Assembly: GCF_021582895.2 (NCBI RefSeq)
Contig: NZ_CP091139.2
Location: 1,240,001-1,304,000 of the forward strand
Length of the DNA stretch: 64,000 nucleotides
Source: Microbacterium elymi
GTDB lineage: Bacteria > Actinomycetota > Actinomycetes > Actinomycetales > Microbacteriaceae
Direction: 5' to 3'
The position numbers and the translations under genes were made by a program. The stretch's first letter is position 1. Each line of letters starts with the position of its first letter. Below are positions 31,925 through 41,833 of the stretch, piece by piece. Under the pieces are notes generated by a model. That model did no database searches and had not been told where the DNA came from. It saw only the letters and a program-made list of their open reading frames with translations.

Positions 31925-33058
31925 TCAGCGCCGCAGCTCGACCCGATCGACGGTGAACTCGTCGAGCGCGGCGGGGTCGATCTGGATGCCCAGCCCCGGA
32001 CCGGTCGGCACCGCGATGTGCCCGTCCTCGAGCACGGCCGGCTCGGTGACGATGTCGCGGGCGTAGAACCGGCTCGACGCGGACACGTCCCCGGGCAGCG
32101 TGAAGCCGGGCAGCGCGGCCAGGGCGGCGTTGGCGGCACGGCCGATTCCCGTCTCGAGCATCCCGCCGCACCACACCGGCACCCCGGCATCCCGACACAG
32201 ATCGTGGATGCGGACGGCCTCGAGATACCCGCCGATCCGGCCGGCCTTGATGTTGATGACGGAAGTCGCTTCCAGCGCGAGCGCGTCGCCCGCGGCCTTG
32301 GCCGAGGTGATCGACTCGTCCAGGCAGATCGGCGTGCGCAGCCGCCGCGCGAGAGTCGCGTGGTCGACGATGTCGTCCTCGGCCAGAGGCTGTTCGATCA
32401 GCAGCAGGTCGAAGCGATCCAGCTCGGCGAGCGTGTCGACATCGGCAAGCGTGTAGGCCGAGTTGGCGTCGACCTGCAGCGGGATCGCGCCGAATTCATC
32501 GCGCACGGCGGCGGTCTCGGCGACATCCCGACCGGGCTTGATCTTGATCTTGATCCGCACGTAGCCCTCGTCGAGGTACCCGCGCACGGTGTCCACGAGG
32601 GTGGCCGCGTCGTGCTGGATGCCCACCGATACGCCGGAGGGCACGCGGTCGCGGACCGCGCCGAGGTACTCGCCGAGCGGGCGGCCTTCCGTGCGCAGCG
32701 CAGCATCCAGCACCGCCAGCTCGACGCCAGCCTTGGCCATCCGATGCCCGATGAACGGGTCGAGGATGCCGGCGACCTGCTCGGGTGCGACGGTGTGCGC
32801 ATCCAGCAGCGCCGGAATGAGGAAGCGCTGGGCGACATCCCACGCGCCGTGCGTGTATTCACTGGAGTACAGCGGAGCGTGCTGCGTGACGATCTCACCC
32901 CAGCCGTCGCCGTCGCCGGTGAGGGCGCGCACGACGATCACCTCGCGCACCGACTCGGTGCCGAACGACGTCGTGAACGGGGCGACCAGCGGGATGTGCA
33001 GGACGCGCAGCTCGAACCCCTCGAGGGCGATGGATGCCGCGGGGCGGGCGATGGGCAT
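31925..33058 (-). CDS. menC: o-Succinylbenzoate synthase / N-acylamino acid racemase family
   Basis: A 377-residue enolase-superfamily protein. The KxK catalytic pair is in YVRIKIKIKPG, metal ligands are in QVDANSAY, LIEQPLAEDD and CLDESITS, and the second catalytic Lys in NIKAGRIGG. MenC dehydrates SHCHC to o-succinylbenzoate in menaquinone synthesis; the same family also racemises N-acylamino acids. No other menaquinone genes are near, so the in-vivo role could be either. Confidence 0.8.
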   Translation of the reverse strand: MPIARPAASIALEGFELRVLHIPLVAPFTTSFGTESVREVIVVRALTGDGDGWGEIVTQHAPLYSSEYTHGAWDVAQRFLIPALLDAHTVAPEQVAGILDPFIGHRMAKAGVELAVLDAALRTEGRPLGEYLGAVRDRVPSGVSVGIQHDAATLVDTVRGYLDEGYVRIKIKIKPGRDVAETAAVRDEFGAIPLQVDANSAYTLADVDTLAELDRFDLLLIEQPLAEDDIVDHATLARRLRTPICLDESITSAKAAGDALALEATSVINIKAGRIGGYLEAVRIHDLCRDAGVPVWCGGMLETGIGRAANAALAALPGFTLPGDVSASSRFYARDIVTEPAVLEDGHIAVPTGPGLGIQIDPAALDEFTVDRVELRR

Positions 33059-33076
33059 GGCCCCAGGCTATCCCCG

Positions 33077-33156
33077 GTCAGAGCATCGGCATCCAGTGGG
33101 GTCAGGGCCCAGGCCCGGTCAGGGCCCAGGCCCGGTCAGGGCATCGGCATCCAGTG
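33077..33156. repeat. Nested direct repeats
   Basis: A unit ending GCATCGGCATCCAGTG occurs at 33077-33098 and 33134-33156, with two copies of GGTCAGGGCCCAGGCCC (33100-33116 and 33117-33133) between them. Confidence 0.7.
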
Positions 33157-33276
33157 CGGGATGCGCAGCGCCTGGTCGCGCACCGGGCGGAACGTCGAGC
33201 GGCGCCGGTCATGACGGTGCAGGGTGCGGTGGAGCATCCGGCGGAGCACGCGGACCGGCTGGGTCGTGGCATCCAT
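33136..33276 (-). CDS. Small basic hypothetical peptide
   Basis: ATG 33276 with AGGGGAG seven bases upstream opens a 46-residue Arg/His-rich peptide (MDATTQPVRVLRRMLHRTLH) that ends IPHWMPMP, with the last codons inside the direct repeat at 33134-33156. It may be real because of the ribosome site; no family is recognised. Confidence 0.35.
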   Translation of the reverse strand: MDATTQPVRVLRRMLHRTLHRHDRRRSTFRPVRDQALRIPHWMPMP

Positions 33277-33434
33277 CTGCAGCTCCCCTCCTCGGCGGTA
33301 TGGCTTGCCGGGAAGAGGAGGATGCTGCCCACGCAGATACACGCCGTCGGCGCGCGGCGTGGTGTTCGTCAGCGGGCGGCGCGGCGGGCGACGCTGTGCG
33401 GCGGCGTCAGCGGGCGACGCTGCGGGCGCCGAAC

Positions 33435-33803
33435 TCACGCCCGTCCGGGTCGTCCTCGCTTGCGCGGGCGCAGCCCCTCCGGGGCCGGCCAGGGCAGTTC
33501 GAATCGGGTCACGGGCACGTCGATCGCACCGAAGTCATCGGTCTGCACGACGACGTGGTCGGGCGTGACCTCGACCATCCGCACGCGCAGGGGCGGGGCA
33601 TCCGCGCGGTCCAGCATCCAGATGTCGGCGAGCCAGCCGATCCCGCGGCGCTCGAGGACGGCCTCGGCGTCCAGCCAGTCGATCGGCTCGGACGCGTCCC
33701 GCCCGAGCAGGTCGACGGCGACCCAGTCGTCTCCGGCCGGCCGGATCCACCCGACCAGCTCGCCGTCGTCGCGACGGTGTTCGGTCCAGTCTGCAGGGAG
33801 CAT
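33435..33803 (-). CDS. Hypothetical protein, Microbacteriaceae type
   Basis: A 122-residue acidic-to-neutral protein beginning MLPADWTEHRRDDGELVGWI, with a run of beta-strand-like segments (WVAVDLLGRD, LRVRMVEVTPDHVVVQTD). I know this only as a conserved unannotated type; no function. A cluster of 20-base tandem repeats lies just upstream of its start. Confidence 0.65.
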   Translation of the reverse strand: MLPADWTEHRRDDGELVGWIRPAGDDWVAVDLLGRDASEPIDWLDAEAVLERRGIGWLADIWMLDRADAPPLRVRMVEVTPDHVVVQTDDFGAIDVPVTRFELPWPAPEGLRPRKRGRPGRA

Positions 33804-33830
33804 CCGCCCACCCTACCGGCGCCCGGCGAC

Positions 33831-33925
33831 GACAACCTCGGCGGACCGAAGACAACCTCGGCGGACCAAGGACAACCTCGGCGAACCGACGACAACCTCG
33901 GCGAACCGGGGACAACCTCGGCGGC
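33831..33925. repeat. Five tandem copies of a GACAACCTCGGCG unit
   Basis: Five copies of an approximately 20-base unit with core GACAACCTCGGCG, differing mainly in the last bases, fill the gap between a hypothetical protein start and the GNAT stop. Confidence 0.85.
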
Positions 33926-33930
33926 GGGGG

Positions 33931-34647
33931 TCAGGGGCGGGTGAAGAGGTAGCCGCGATCGTCGGCGAAGCCGGCGGCGACCAGGCCGTCCCCCAGGCGT
34001 CCGAGGAACTCCTCGCGCACGCGCCGGCGCCAGGCCGCGGCATCCTCCGGCGATCTCGCCCGCACGGCCTCGATGTCCGGCGGCACAGCCACCGTCGCCA
34101 CCACCCGATCCGGTTCGGGCGTCGGCGCCGGCGGCGCCGCCAGCGCCCACGAGACCAGCAGCCGATCCGACTCGTCGCCACGGTTCACGCCGTCGTCCAT
34201 CGGGCCGTACTGGTTCACCAGGTACTCCGACACCCGGGTGCCCAGCACGCGCAGGTTGAAGTGCGCGTTGCGGGCCACCAGCGGATCGAACGTCCAGGTG
34301 ATGTGCCCGACGCCGCGCGCGAGCGCCCACTCGCGCTGGTGCAGTTTGAGGGCTCGGCCGAGTTCGTGCCCGCGGTGCGAGGGCAGGATGCCGGTGATGT
34401 GCGAATGCATCGACCGGGCCGACGGCTGCTCGAAGAACGCCACCGACGCACCGATCATCCGCTCGCCGTCGTACAGTCCGACCGCGTAGTTGCCGGAGTG
34501 CGCGAGCGCCCGCAGCAGGTTCGCCGGCATGCCGCTGCGATCGCCGCCCCACACTTCGCCCAGCACCGCCGAGGCGCTGAACACCTGCTCCACCGTGTCG
34601 AGGGGGCGGATGCGGATGCCTGCCGGCAGCGCGTACTCCTGTGCCAT
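33931..34647 (-). CDS. GNAT-family N-acetyltransferase
   Basis: A 238-residue protein. IRIRPLDTVEQVFSASAVLG opens the fold, YAVGLYDGERMIGASVAFF are the central strands, and LPSHRGHELGRALKLHQ is the acetyl-CoA motif. A C-terminal half of about 100 residues (VATVAVPPDIEAVRARSPED) is beyond the usual single-domain size. Substrate unknown. Confidence 0.8.
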   Translation of the reverse strand: MAQEYALPAGIRIRPLDTVEQVFSASAVLGEVWGGDRSGMPANLLRALAHSGNYAVGLYDGERMIGASVAFFEQPSARSMHSHITGILPSHRGHELGRALKLHQREWALARGVGHITWTFDPLVARNAHFNLRVLGTRVSEYLVNQYGPMDDGVNRGDESDRLLVSWALAAPPAPTPEPDRVVATVAVPPDIEAVRARSPEDAAAWRRRVREEFLGRLGDGLVAAGFADDRGYLFTRP

Positions 34648-34727
34648 GAGCCCAGTTTCGCACCGCGGTGAGTATGCGGGAAGGGGAGCGAGCGGACCGG
34701 CGGCGGGCGGACCGATAACCTGGATCG

Positions 34728-36171
34728 GTGAACCGGGACGAGGACAGCAGAAGACGCCTCACCCGGATGCCGCGGCAAGGGGCGATCGTCGCGGTCCTCG
34801 CGATCGCGGGCCTGGCCTCGTCGTTCATGTTCACCCTGGTCGTGCCGATCCAGGCCAAGCTGCCCGAACTCCTGCACGCCAGTCGCGAGGACACCGCCTG
34901 GGTGGTCACCGCGACGCTCGTGGCCGCGGCCGTCATGACGCCGATCGCCGGACGCCTGGGCGACATGTACGGCAAGCGCCGGATCGTCCTGGTGCTGCTG
35001 GCCGTGCTGGTGCTCGGCTCGGTCATCGCCGCGGTCTCTCCCGGGATCATCGGCGTGGTGATCGGCCGCACGCTGCAGGGCGCGGTGACCGGCGTGATCC
35101 CGCTGGGCATCTCGATCCTGCGCGATGTGCTGCGCGAAGATCGGGTGGATCCGGCGATCGCGCTGATCAGCGCGACGCTCGGCGTCGGCGCCGCGCTGGG
35201 TCTGCCCATCAGCGCCCTGATCACCGAGCACAGCGACTGGCACGTGCTGTTCTGGATGGCGGCGGCCCTGGGCGCGGTCGTGTTCGGCCTCGTGCTGTGG
35301 ATCGTGCCGGTCAGCGTGCTGCGCACCGCCGGCCGCTTCGACTACGTCGGCGCCGTCGGGCTCGCGATCGGCCTGGTCGGGGTGCTGCTGGCGATCTCGC
35401 GCGGCAACGAGTGGGGCTGGGCCTCGCCGGCGGTGCTCGTCTGCGGGATCGGCGGCCTCGTGGTGCTGCTGGCCTGGGGCGGGTACGAGCTGCGCATCGA
35501 CGATCCGCTGCTCGACCTGCGCGTGGCCGCGCGACGCCCGGTGCTGCTGACGAACATCGCCTCGGTGGCGATGGGGTTCGCGCTGTTCGGCTCGAACGTC
35601 ATCTACCCGCAGATCCTCGAGCCTGCCGGTGGGCACCGGCTCGGGGTTCGGACTGTCGCTGGTGGCGGCGAGCCTGGTGGTGATGCCGTCCGGCCTGGTG
35701 ATGATGGTGCTCTCGCCGTTCTCCGGGCGCCTCGCGCGCGCGTTCGGGCCGCGGCCTGCCTCGCTGCTGGGGGCCGTGGCGCTGATCGCCGCCTACGGCT
35801 ACACCCTCGTGTTCTCCACCGAGGTGTGGCAGATCCTCGTGGCCAACATCCTGATCGGCGTGGGCATCGGTTTCGGCTACGCGGCGATGCCGATGCTGAT
35901 CATGCGCTCGGTGCCGCAGACCGAGACCGGCGCCTCCAACGGGCTCAATGCCCTGTTCCGGTCGCTCGGCACCAGCACCGCGGCCGCGGTGATCGGCGCG
36001 GTGCTGGCCACGATGACCATCGTGCACGACGGCGTGGCGGTCCCGTCACCGGCCGCGTTCCAGCTGTCGTTCGTGCTCGGCGGGGCCGCCGCGCTGGCCG
36101 CGCTGCTGATGGCGCTGTTCATCCCCGCCGCACGCGACGCCCAGGAGCGGCATCCGTCCCTGCCGGAATAG
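34728..36171 (+). CDS. MFS transporter, DHA2-like (one slip)
   Basis: A polytopic protein with about 14 hydrophobic spans. The MFS loop 2-3 motif is RLGDMYGKRR and motif C-like GVGAALGLPISALI follows. An extra C at 35623 (GCTGC to GCCTGC) splits it; correction restores YPQILELPVGTGSGFGLSLV and 480 residues. Start GTG 34728. Drug or metabolite efflux is the family role; the substrate is not evident. Confidence 0.85.
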
Positions 36172-36210
36172 GGCCCGCGCGAACGGGGCATCCCGGTTAC
36201 CGTGGAATCC

Positions 36211-37684
36211 ATGAGCACGCCGGAGAAGTCCGCGCCGACCGCGCATGGCAGTTCTGACACCCGGTTCTTCGGGCAGCCGTGGGCCCTGGCCCACGTGTTC
36301 GGGGTGGAGATGTGGGAGCGGTTCAGCTTCTACGGCATGCAGGGCATCCTGCTCATCTACCTGTACTACTCGGTCGCCGACGGCGGGCTGGGGCTCGATC
36401 AAGGCGTGGCCGGCGGCATCGTCGGCGCCTACGGCGGCGCCGTGTATCTGTCCACCGTGCTGGGGGCGTGGATCGCAGACCGGATGCTGGGGTCCGAGCG
36501 GGTGCTGTTCTACAGCGCGATCGTCATCATGGCCGGGCACCTCGCGCTCGCCCTGGTCCCGGGCCTTATCGGCGTCGGGATCGGGCTGGTGCTGGTCGCG
36601 GTCGGCTCGGGCGGGCTCAAGGCCAACGCGACCTCGGTGGTCGGCACCCTCTACTCGCCGGAGGACACCCGGCGAGACGCCGGCTTCTCGCTGTTCTACC
36701 TGGGCATCAACCTGGGCGCGTTCCTCGGTCCGATCCTGACCGGCGCCTGCAGTCCACGATCGGCTTCCACTGGGGCTTCGGACTGGCCGCCTTCGGCATG
36801 GCGCTCGGCCTCGTCCAGTACTCGTTCGGCCGGCGGCAGCTGCCCGCCGAGGCCAGTCACGTGGCCAATCCCCTGCCCAGGAGCGGATACCGCTGGGTGT
36901 GGATCGTCGCCGCGGCGGCGATCGTGCTGATCGTCGTGCTGGTGCTGGTCCGCGTCATCCGCGCCGACAACCTGTCGACCATCGTCATCCTGGCCACCGT
37001 GGCCGCCGCGATCGCCTATTTCGCGGTGATCCTGTCCAGCCGGCGCATCGACGCCACCGAGCGGTCGCGAGTGTGGGCGTTCCTGCCGCTGTTCATCACG
37101 AGCGTGGCGTTCTGGTCGCTCTACCAGCAGCAGTTCACGGTGCTGACGGTGTACTCCGACCAGCGCCTGGACCGGAGTCTGTTCGGATGGGAGATGCCGG
37201 TCTCGTGGGTGCAGTCGATCAACCCGGTCTTCATCATCATCCTGTCCGGCGTGTTCGCCGCGATCTGGACCAAGCTGGGCAGACGCCAGCCGTCCACCCC
37301 GGTGAAGTTCGCGCTGGCGGCGATCATCATGGGCGGCGCGTTCCTGCTCTTCCTGCCGTTCGCGGACGGCGGGCCGAACTCGACGCCGCTGCTGGCGATC
37401 GTCGGGATCCTGTTCGTGTTCACCGTCGCCGAGCGTTGCTGTCGCCGGTCGGGCTGTCGGTGACGACCAAGCTCGCCCCGGCCGCCTTCCACACCCAGAT
37501 GGTCGCGCTGTTCTTCCTCTCCGTGGCGCTGGGCACAGCGATCTCGGGGTGGCTCGTGCAGTTCTACGACCCGAAGAACGAAGTGCCGTACTTCGCCATT
37601 CTCGGCGGCATCGCCATCCTCGTCGGGATCGGCCTGGGCCTGGCCGCCAAGCCCGTGCTGGCGCTGATGCGGGGAGTGCGCTGA
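36211..37684 (+). CDS. POT-family peptide transporter, DtpT-like (two slips)
   Basis: Proton-coupled di/tripeptide transporter. The family signature ExxERFxYY is present as EMWERFSFYGMQGILLIYL, and GGLKANATSVVG and FLGINLG-like FYLGINLGAFLGP follow. Slips near 36749 (GCCTGCAG site) and 37433 (GCTGCTGCTG site) each change frame; corrected it is about 491 residues ending ALMRGVR. Start ATG 36211; GTG 36202 is an alternative. Confidence 0.88.
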
Positions 37685-37756
37685 GGCGCACTGTCAACCC
37701 CCTCGTCACACGCGGCCGGCGGCATAGCGTCGCACGCACGACGAAGGGAGACGCAG

Positions 37757-37936
37757 ATGTCGACAGGAGCATTCCCGCCCCCGATCCCGATGGGCGACGA
37801 CGACCCGGAGGCCAGGCCGATGCGGGAGGACGACGACGGCGACGAGGTCCTCGATGAGGATGCCGACGACGACCTCATCGACAGCGCCGAGGCCGACCGC
37901 CTCGCCGTCGAGGGTGAGGGCGACGAGTTCGACTAG
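37757..37936 (+). CDS. Small acidic hypothetical protein
   Basis: ATG 37757 with GGGAG upstream opens a 59-residue protein (MSTGAFPPPIPMGDDDPEA ... EGEGDEFD). About 40% of residues are Asp or Glu. It lies 72 bases after the POT transporter gene. No family is recognised; the length and acidic bias suggest a disordered protein. Confidence 0.6.
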   Translation: MSTGAFPPPIPMGDDDPEARPMREDDDGDEVLDEDADDDLIDSAEADRLAVEGEGDEFD

Positions 37937-37953
37937 CCTCGGCGGACCGAGGT

Positions 37954-38397
37954 TCACTCCTCGAGCGCGACGATCCCGAGCAGACGAAGGAGTTCGGCGC
38001 GCTCGTCCGCGGACAATCCGGCCGTGAGGGGCGTCGTGGCGGCGGCCAGCGCGGCCGCTGCCGCCACGGCGAGCCGCCGACCCGAGGGGGTCGCGCGGAT
38101 GAGCGTCACGCGACGGTCCGCCGCATCGGGCACCCGCTCGACCGACCCGCGCTCGGTGAGTTGGTCGACGAGGCGCAGCACCCGACTCGGGTCGAGGCAC
38201 AGGATCCGGCCCAGCTCACGTTGTGACCGGGGCGAAACGGACGCCAGCTCGAGCAGGGCATAGGGCTTGATCGAGAGGTCGAAGGGGGCCAGAGCCGCGT
38301 CCGAGGCCTTGGCCGCGAGGTACGAGAAGCGCGACGCGAGGAAGCCCGGGTTGCCTCTGAGGACGCCGACCCGTTCTTCCACTGCTGTCGATTCCAC
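37954..38397 (-). CDS. MarR-family transcriptional regulator
   Basis: GTG 38397 (GGAGG seven bases upstream) starts a 147-residue winged-helix protein. KPYALLELASVSPRSQRELG and RILCLDPSRVLRLVDQLTE give the recognition helix; ERVPDAADRRVTLIRATPSG is the wing. It is divergent from a secreted tannase, and two similar palindromes lie between the genes. Confidence 0.85.
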   Translation of the reverse strand: MESTAVEERVGVLRGNPGFLASRFSYLAAKASDAALAPFDLSIKPYALLELASVSPRSQRELGRILCLDPSRVLRLVDQLTERGSVERVPDAADRRVTLIRATPSGRRLAVAAAAALAAATTPLTAGLSADERAELLRLLGIVALEE

Positions 38398-38472
38398 GTT
38401 CAGACCTCCGGACCGAAGTCTAATCATGGCCGCGCCCGTGCCCGCGCGGAGGATGAGGCCATTCTCATCTCG

Positions 38473-38501
38473 TTGTTCAGAACAATCATTGTCAGAAACA
38501 A
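38473..38501. promoter_or_regulatory. Tandem MarR-operator-like boxes
   Basis: TTGTTCAGAACAA (38473-38485, perfect palindrome) and TTGTCAGAAACAA (38489-38501) are 16 bases apart, between the divergent MarR and tannase genes. Confidence 0.6.
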
Positions 38502-38660
38502 CGACCCCTCCCTACACTCGGTATCGTCGGCCGCAACGTCGCGGACGACGTGACCGCCTCGGTGCGCGCTGTCGCATCACGGCAGAGTGGAGAGGATCCG
38601 CATGTCCGTCAACACGAAATGCACATGCTCATCGCACCGCGCAGGGGCGGGAGGCCGTCG

Positions 38661-40420
38661 ATGAGAACACGACTGCGCTCCACCGCCCTGGTCGCCGCAG
38701 CAGCGGCGACGCTCCTGGTGGGCATCGGCATCGGGCCCGCCGTCTCGGCCTCCACCTCGCCCTCCGGCGCACACCCCGGACACAGCGCCCACCACGATCA
38801 GCGCCCCGTTCAGGCTCACCCGAGCGGGCTGGAGGAGTGCGCGGGCCTCGCCGACTTCAGCTACCCGAACACCACGATCGACTCGGTCGCCACGGTGGCG
38901 GCCGGAGTGCTCAGCAACGGCGGCGAGCCGATCGGCGCCCACTGCCTCGTGAAGGGCCGGATGAACGAGAGGGTCAGTCCGGTCGATGGCCAGACCTACG
39001 CGATCGGCTTCGAGATGCGCCTGCCCACCGCCTGGAGCGGCCGCTATCTCTACCAGGCCAACGGCGGCATCGACGGCAGCGTCGCGACCGCGATCGGCGG
39101 AGTGGGCGGCGGGGAGAGCGGCCTGCAGATGGGCATGGCCGTGATCAGCTCGGACGCCGGCCACACCGGCAGCCAGAACCCCACCTTCGGCCTCGACCCG
39201 CAGGCGCGGCTCGACTACGGCTATCAGGCGGTCGGCACATTGACCCCGATGGCCAAGGCGCTCGTCGCCGCCGCCTACGGCCGCGGTCCTGACGTCTCGT
39301 ACATGACCGGCGGCTCCAACGGCGGCCGGCACACGATGGTCGGAGCGGCCCGATATGCCGACGAGTACGACGGCTTCCTCGCGGTCTCTCCCGGGTTCGA
39401 TCTGCCGCAGGCCGCCGTCGCCCAGCTCTGGGGCGCTCAGCAGTGGGCCACCGTCGCCACCGAGCACGACCTGAACTCCGCGTTCACCCCCGCCGAACGG
39501 CAGACCGTCGCGCAGGCGATCCTCGCCGCGTGCGATCGCCTCGACGGCCTCAAGGACGGCATGGTGCAGGCATCGCAGAAGTGTCAGAGGGTCTTCTCCG
39601 TGTCTCGGGACGTTCCGACCTGTGACTCGGAACGCGACGGCACCTGCCTGACACGCGCGCAGAAGAACGTGGTCGCCACGGTCTTCGCCGGCGCGAAGAC
39701 GAGCACGGGCAAGAAGATCTATGCGTCCTTCCCCTACGACCCGGGCCTGGCGCAGTCGGGATGGGCGGGGTGGAAGTTCTCCTCCTCGATCAGCAACCGC
39801 GACCCGGCCGCCATGGGATACGTGTTCACGTCACCGCCCGACGCCCCGGCCCTGGACGACTTCTACGACTACGCGCTGACCGTCGACATCGATCGGATCG
39901 CCGCATCCATCTATCAGACGAGCGGAATCTACACCGAGAGCGCGATGCAGTTCATGACGCCGCCGCAAGCCGACGAAACTCGACACCCTGCGCGACAACG
40001 GCGGCAAGATGATCGTCATCCACGGCGCGGCCGACGGCGTCTTCTCGCCGGACGACACAGCCCGGTGGTACGACAGCCTCGACAAGCGGTACAAGGGCAA
40101 GGCCGGACAGTTCGTGCGGTACTTCGAAGTGCCCGGCATGGGCCATGTGCGCGGAGGCCCGGCCACCGATCAGTACCGGGCGCTCGCGGCGCTCATCGAC
40201 TGGGTCGAGCGCGGTGACGCGCCGGACCGCCTCGTCGCGACCGTGAACCCGTCCAACCCCGAGGCTGCCGTCGGGGTGGTCGCTGGACCGCAGCCGCCCG
40301 CTCTGCGTGTACCCGGCGGTGGCGACCTACCGCAAGGGCGACCCGGATGCCGCGTCCAGCTTCGTCTGCAAGCAGGACAACTCGAACGGGCATCGAGGGA
40401 AGGGCAGGAGCAGTCGCTGA
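38661..40420 (+). CDS. Secreted tannase / feruloyl esterase family hydrolase (two slips)
   Basis: Signal peptide (TALVAAAAATLLVGIGIGPA) then a tannase-family alpha/beta hydrolase. The nucleophile Ser is in TGGSNGGRH, the Asp in GAADGVFSPDD and the His in PGMGHVRGG; cysteines near both the nucleophile and the C-terminus fit the family's CS-HC bridge. Slips at 39968 (GCAGC to GCAAGC) and 40274 (G-run one too long) are undone to give 585 residues ending KGRSSR. It cleaves ester-linked phenolic acids or gallate from plant polymers. MarR-type control is inferred from the adjacent boxes. Confidence 0.88.
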
Positions 40421-40442
40421 CGCTGCCCATCGTCCGAGCGAG

Positions 40443-40482
40443 CAGACGGCCGACCTCACGAATGCGTGAGGTCGGCCGTCTG
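40443..40482. terminator. Bidirectional hairpin terminator
   Basis: An 18-base perfect stem with an AATG loop (40443-40460 pairing with 40465-40482) lies between the convergent tannase and TIM-barrel genes. Confidence 0.9.
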
Positions 40483-40511
40483 GTCGTCGACGATCACGAC
40501 AGGCGGGCCGG

Positions 40512-41414
40512 TCAGGCCCGCTCAGCCGCGATCGAGCGGATCAGCGCGTGCTGCCGGCGCAGCTGGTCGGGCGCTCGGTACAGCTCACGGTGCCCTTCGT
40601 ACTCGCTGGAGAACCATCCGCTGTATCCGGCGTCGAGCGCGACGTCGAGGATCTCGCGCCACGGGATGTAGTGGTCGACGAGCTCGTCGTCGACCTCGTA
40701 GAACTTCGCCTGGAAGTACACCACGTGCTCCATCACGTCGGCGAGGTCCGACACCGGCACGAACGGCACCTCCGGCGGGCGTGCGCTGCCAGTGCCCATC
40801 TGGAACGCGGCGCTCCCGCCACGGCGCGCGTACCGCTGCACGTCGAACACGCCGGTGTCGATGAGGAGGCCGAACTGCTCGGTGCCGGTGCGCTCCTTGA
40901 ACTCGAGGTACTCCTCGACCACCGGCGACTTGATGACCGTCGGCCAGTGGATCTCGGGGCAGATCACGATGCCGAGCTCGGCGGCGAGGTCGAGGTTGCG
41001 CTGGACGGCGTCGGCCCAGATCGGGTCGACCCGCAGATCCTCGCTGATGACGCCGATCTTCGGCCGCAGAAACGAGAAGCCGAGCCGGCCGGCCAGCCGG
41101 AGGTCGAGCTCCAACTGCGCCGCGCCCTCGGCGACGGTCATCGACCGGCCGGGAAACCGGCGGGTGTCCAGCCACGAGCCGTACAGCGTCGGGGTGAGAC
41201 CCAGGCGTTCGTTGCCCGAGAACCAGGCATCGATCCACGCTGTGGACGGGTTCGGGTAGTCCCGGATGTGCCCTTCGCCGAGGATCTCGAGACCAGTCGC
41301 GCCGAGATCGGCGACATCCTCGATGCAGTCCTCCACCGTCATCGTCACACCGAGGTCCTCGGTGTAGCTGTACAGCGACACGCCGAGCCCGAAGGGCAGG
41401 TTGTCGGTGCTCAT
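40512..41414 (-). CDS. TIM-barrel sugar isomerase/epimerase, CarC/DgpC-like
   Basis: A 300-residue AP-endonuclease-2-like TIM barrel. GVSLYSYTEDLGVTMTVED opens it, GATGLEILGEG, VICPEIHW and LLIDTGVFDV carry likely acidic/His metal ligands, and YSGWFSSEYEGH follows. The end (PDQLRRQHALIRSIAAER) is like the third module's TIM barrel. Its ATG overlaps the DUF6379 stop (ATGA). In the known DgpBC and CarBC complexes, this subunit and a DUF6379 subunit together cleave the C-C bond of 3-keto C-glycosides; membership is inferred from context and motif. Confidence 0.8.
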   Translation of the reverse strand: MSTDNLPFGLGVSLYSYTEDLGVTMTVEDCIEDVADLGATGLEILGEGHIRDYPNPSTAWIDAWFSGNERLGLTPTLYGSWLDTRRFPGRSMTVAEGAAQLELDLRLAGRLGFSFLRPKIGVISEDLRVDPIWADAVQRNLDLAAELGIVICPEIHWPTVIKSPVVEEYLEFKERTGTEQFGLLIDTGVFDVQRYARRGGSAAFQMGTGSARPPEVPFVPVSDLADVMEHVVYFQAKFYEVDDELVDHYIPWREILDVALDAGYSGWFSSEYEGHRELYRAPDQLRRQHALIRSIAAERA

Positions 41415-41814
41415 CGGACGATCACCACCTTCCGCTTCGCGGTCCAGATCGAGGGCTCCAAGCTCCTCGGGGATGTACGACATGCGCACGCGGAGCACGA
41501 ACGTCACGTCGTGGATGCCGCGGCTCAGGCCACCGGGCTTGGAAACCGTCAGCACGGCCGGCTCGTCCATCGGCCAGCGTGCGTCGGTGGACGCGCGCAG
41601 TTCGGCGAATGAATAGTCGCCGGTCGGCAGCGACCAGCGGATGCCCTCGCCATCGAACTCCTCACCGTCCACGACGACGGTGGGCTCGTCGAGCAGACTC
41701 GCCCACATGCCTCGGTAGTACGGGCTTGCGCACGCGCAGCTGGAAGCCCGTGGGGGCTTGCTCGGGTCCGACGTTGCGGAACCCGGCTGCTTGGATCAGC
41801 GGTTCTTCGAGCAT
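41411..41814 (-). CDS. DUF6379 protein, CarB/DgpB-like (two slips)
   Basis: ATG 41814 with AAAGGAA upstream begins MLEEPLIQAAGFRNVGPEQA. Slips at 41727 (GCAGC to GCAAGC) and 41457 (GAGCTGG to GAGCTTGG) hide the protein; corrected it reads RVRSPYYRGMWASLLDEPT and ends PEELEPSIWTAKRKVVIVR, 133 residues, with TGA overlapping the next ATG. The uncorrected frame instead runs directly into the TIM-barrel gene. DUF6379 subunits form the deglycosidase heterodimer with the TIM-barrel partner. Confidence 0.75.
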
Positions 41815-41833
41815 GTTCTTCCTTTCGTGTCCA

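Noticed and set aside
33831..33925. Short regular repeats as a CRISPR array
   Set aside because: Units are contiguous with no 30-base spacers, and there are no cas genes in the window.
38473..38501. Rho-independent terminator for the MarR gene
   Set aside because: It lies upstream of the MarR start, between divergent genes, and the palindromes are short operator-like boxes.
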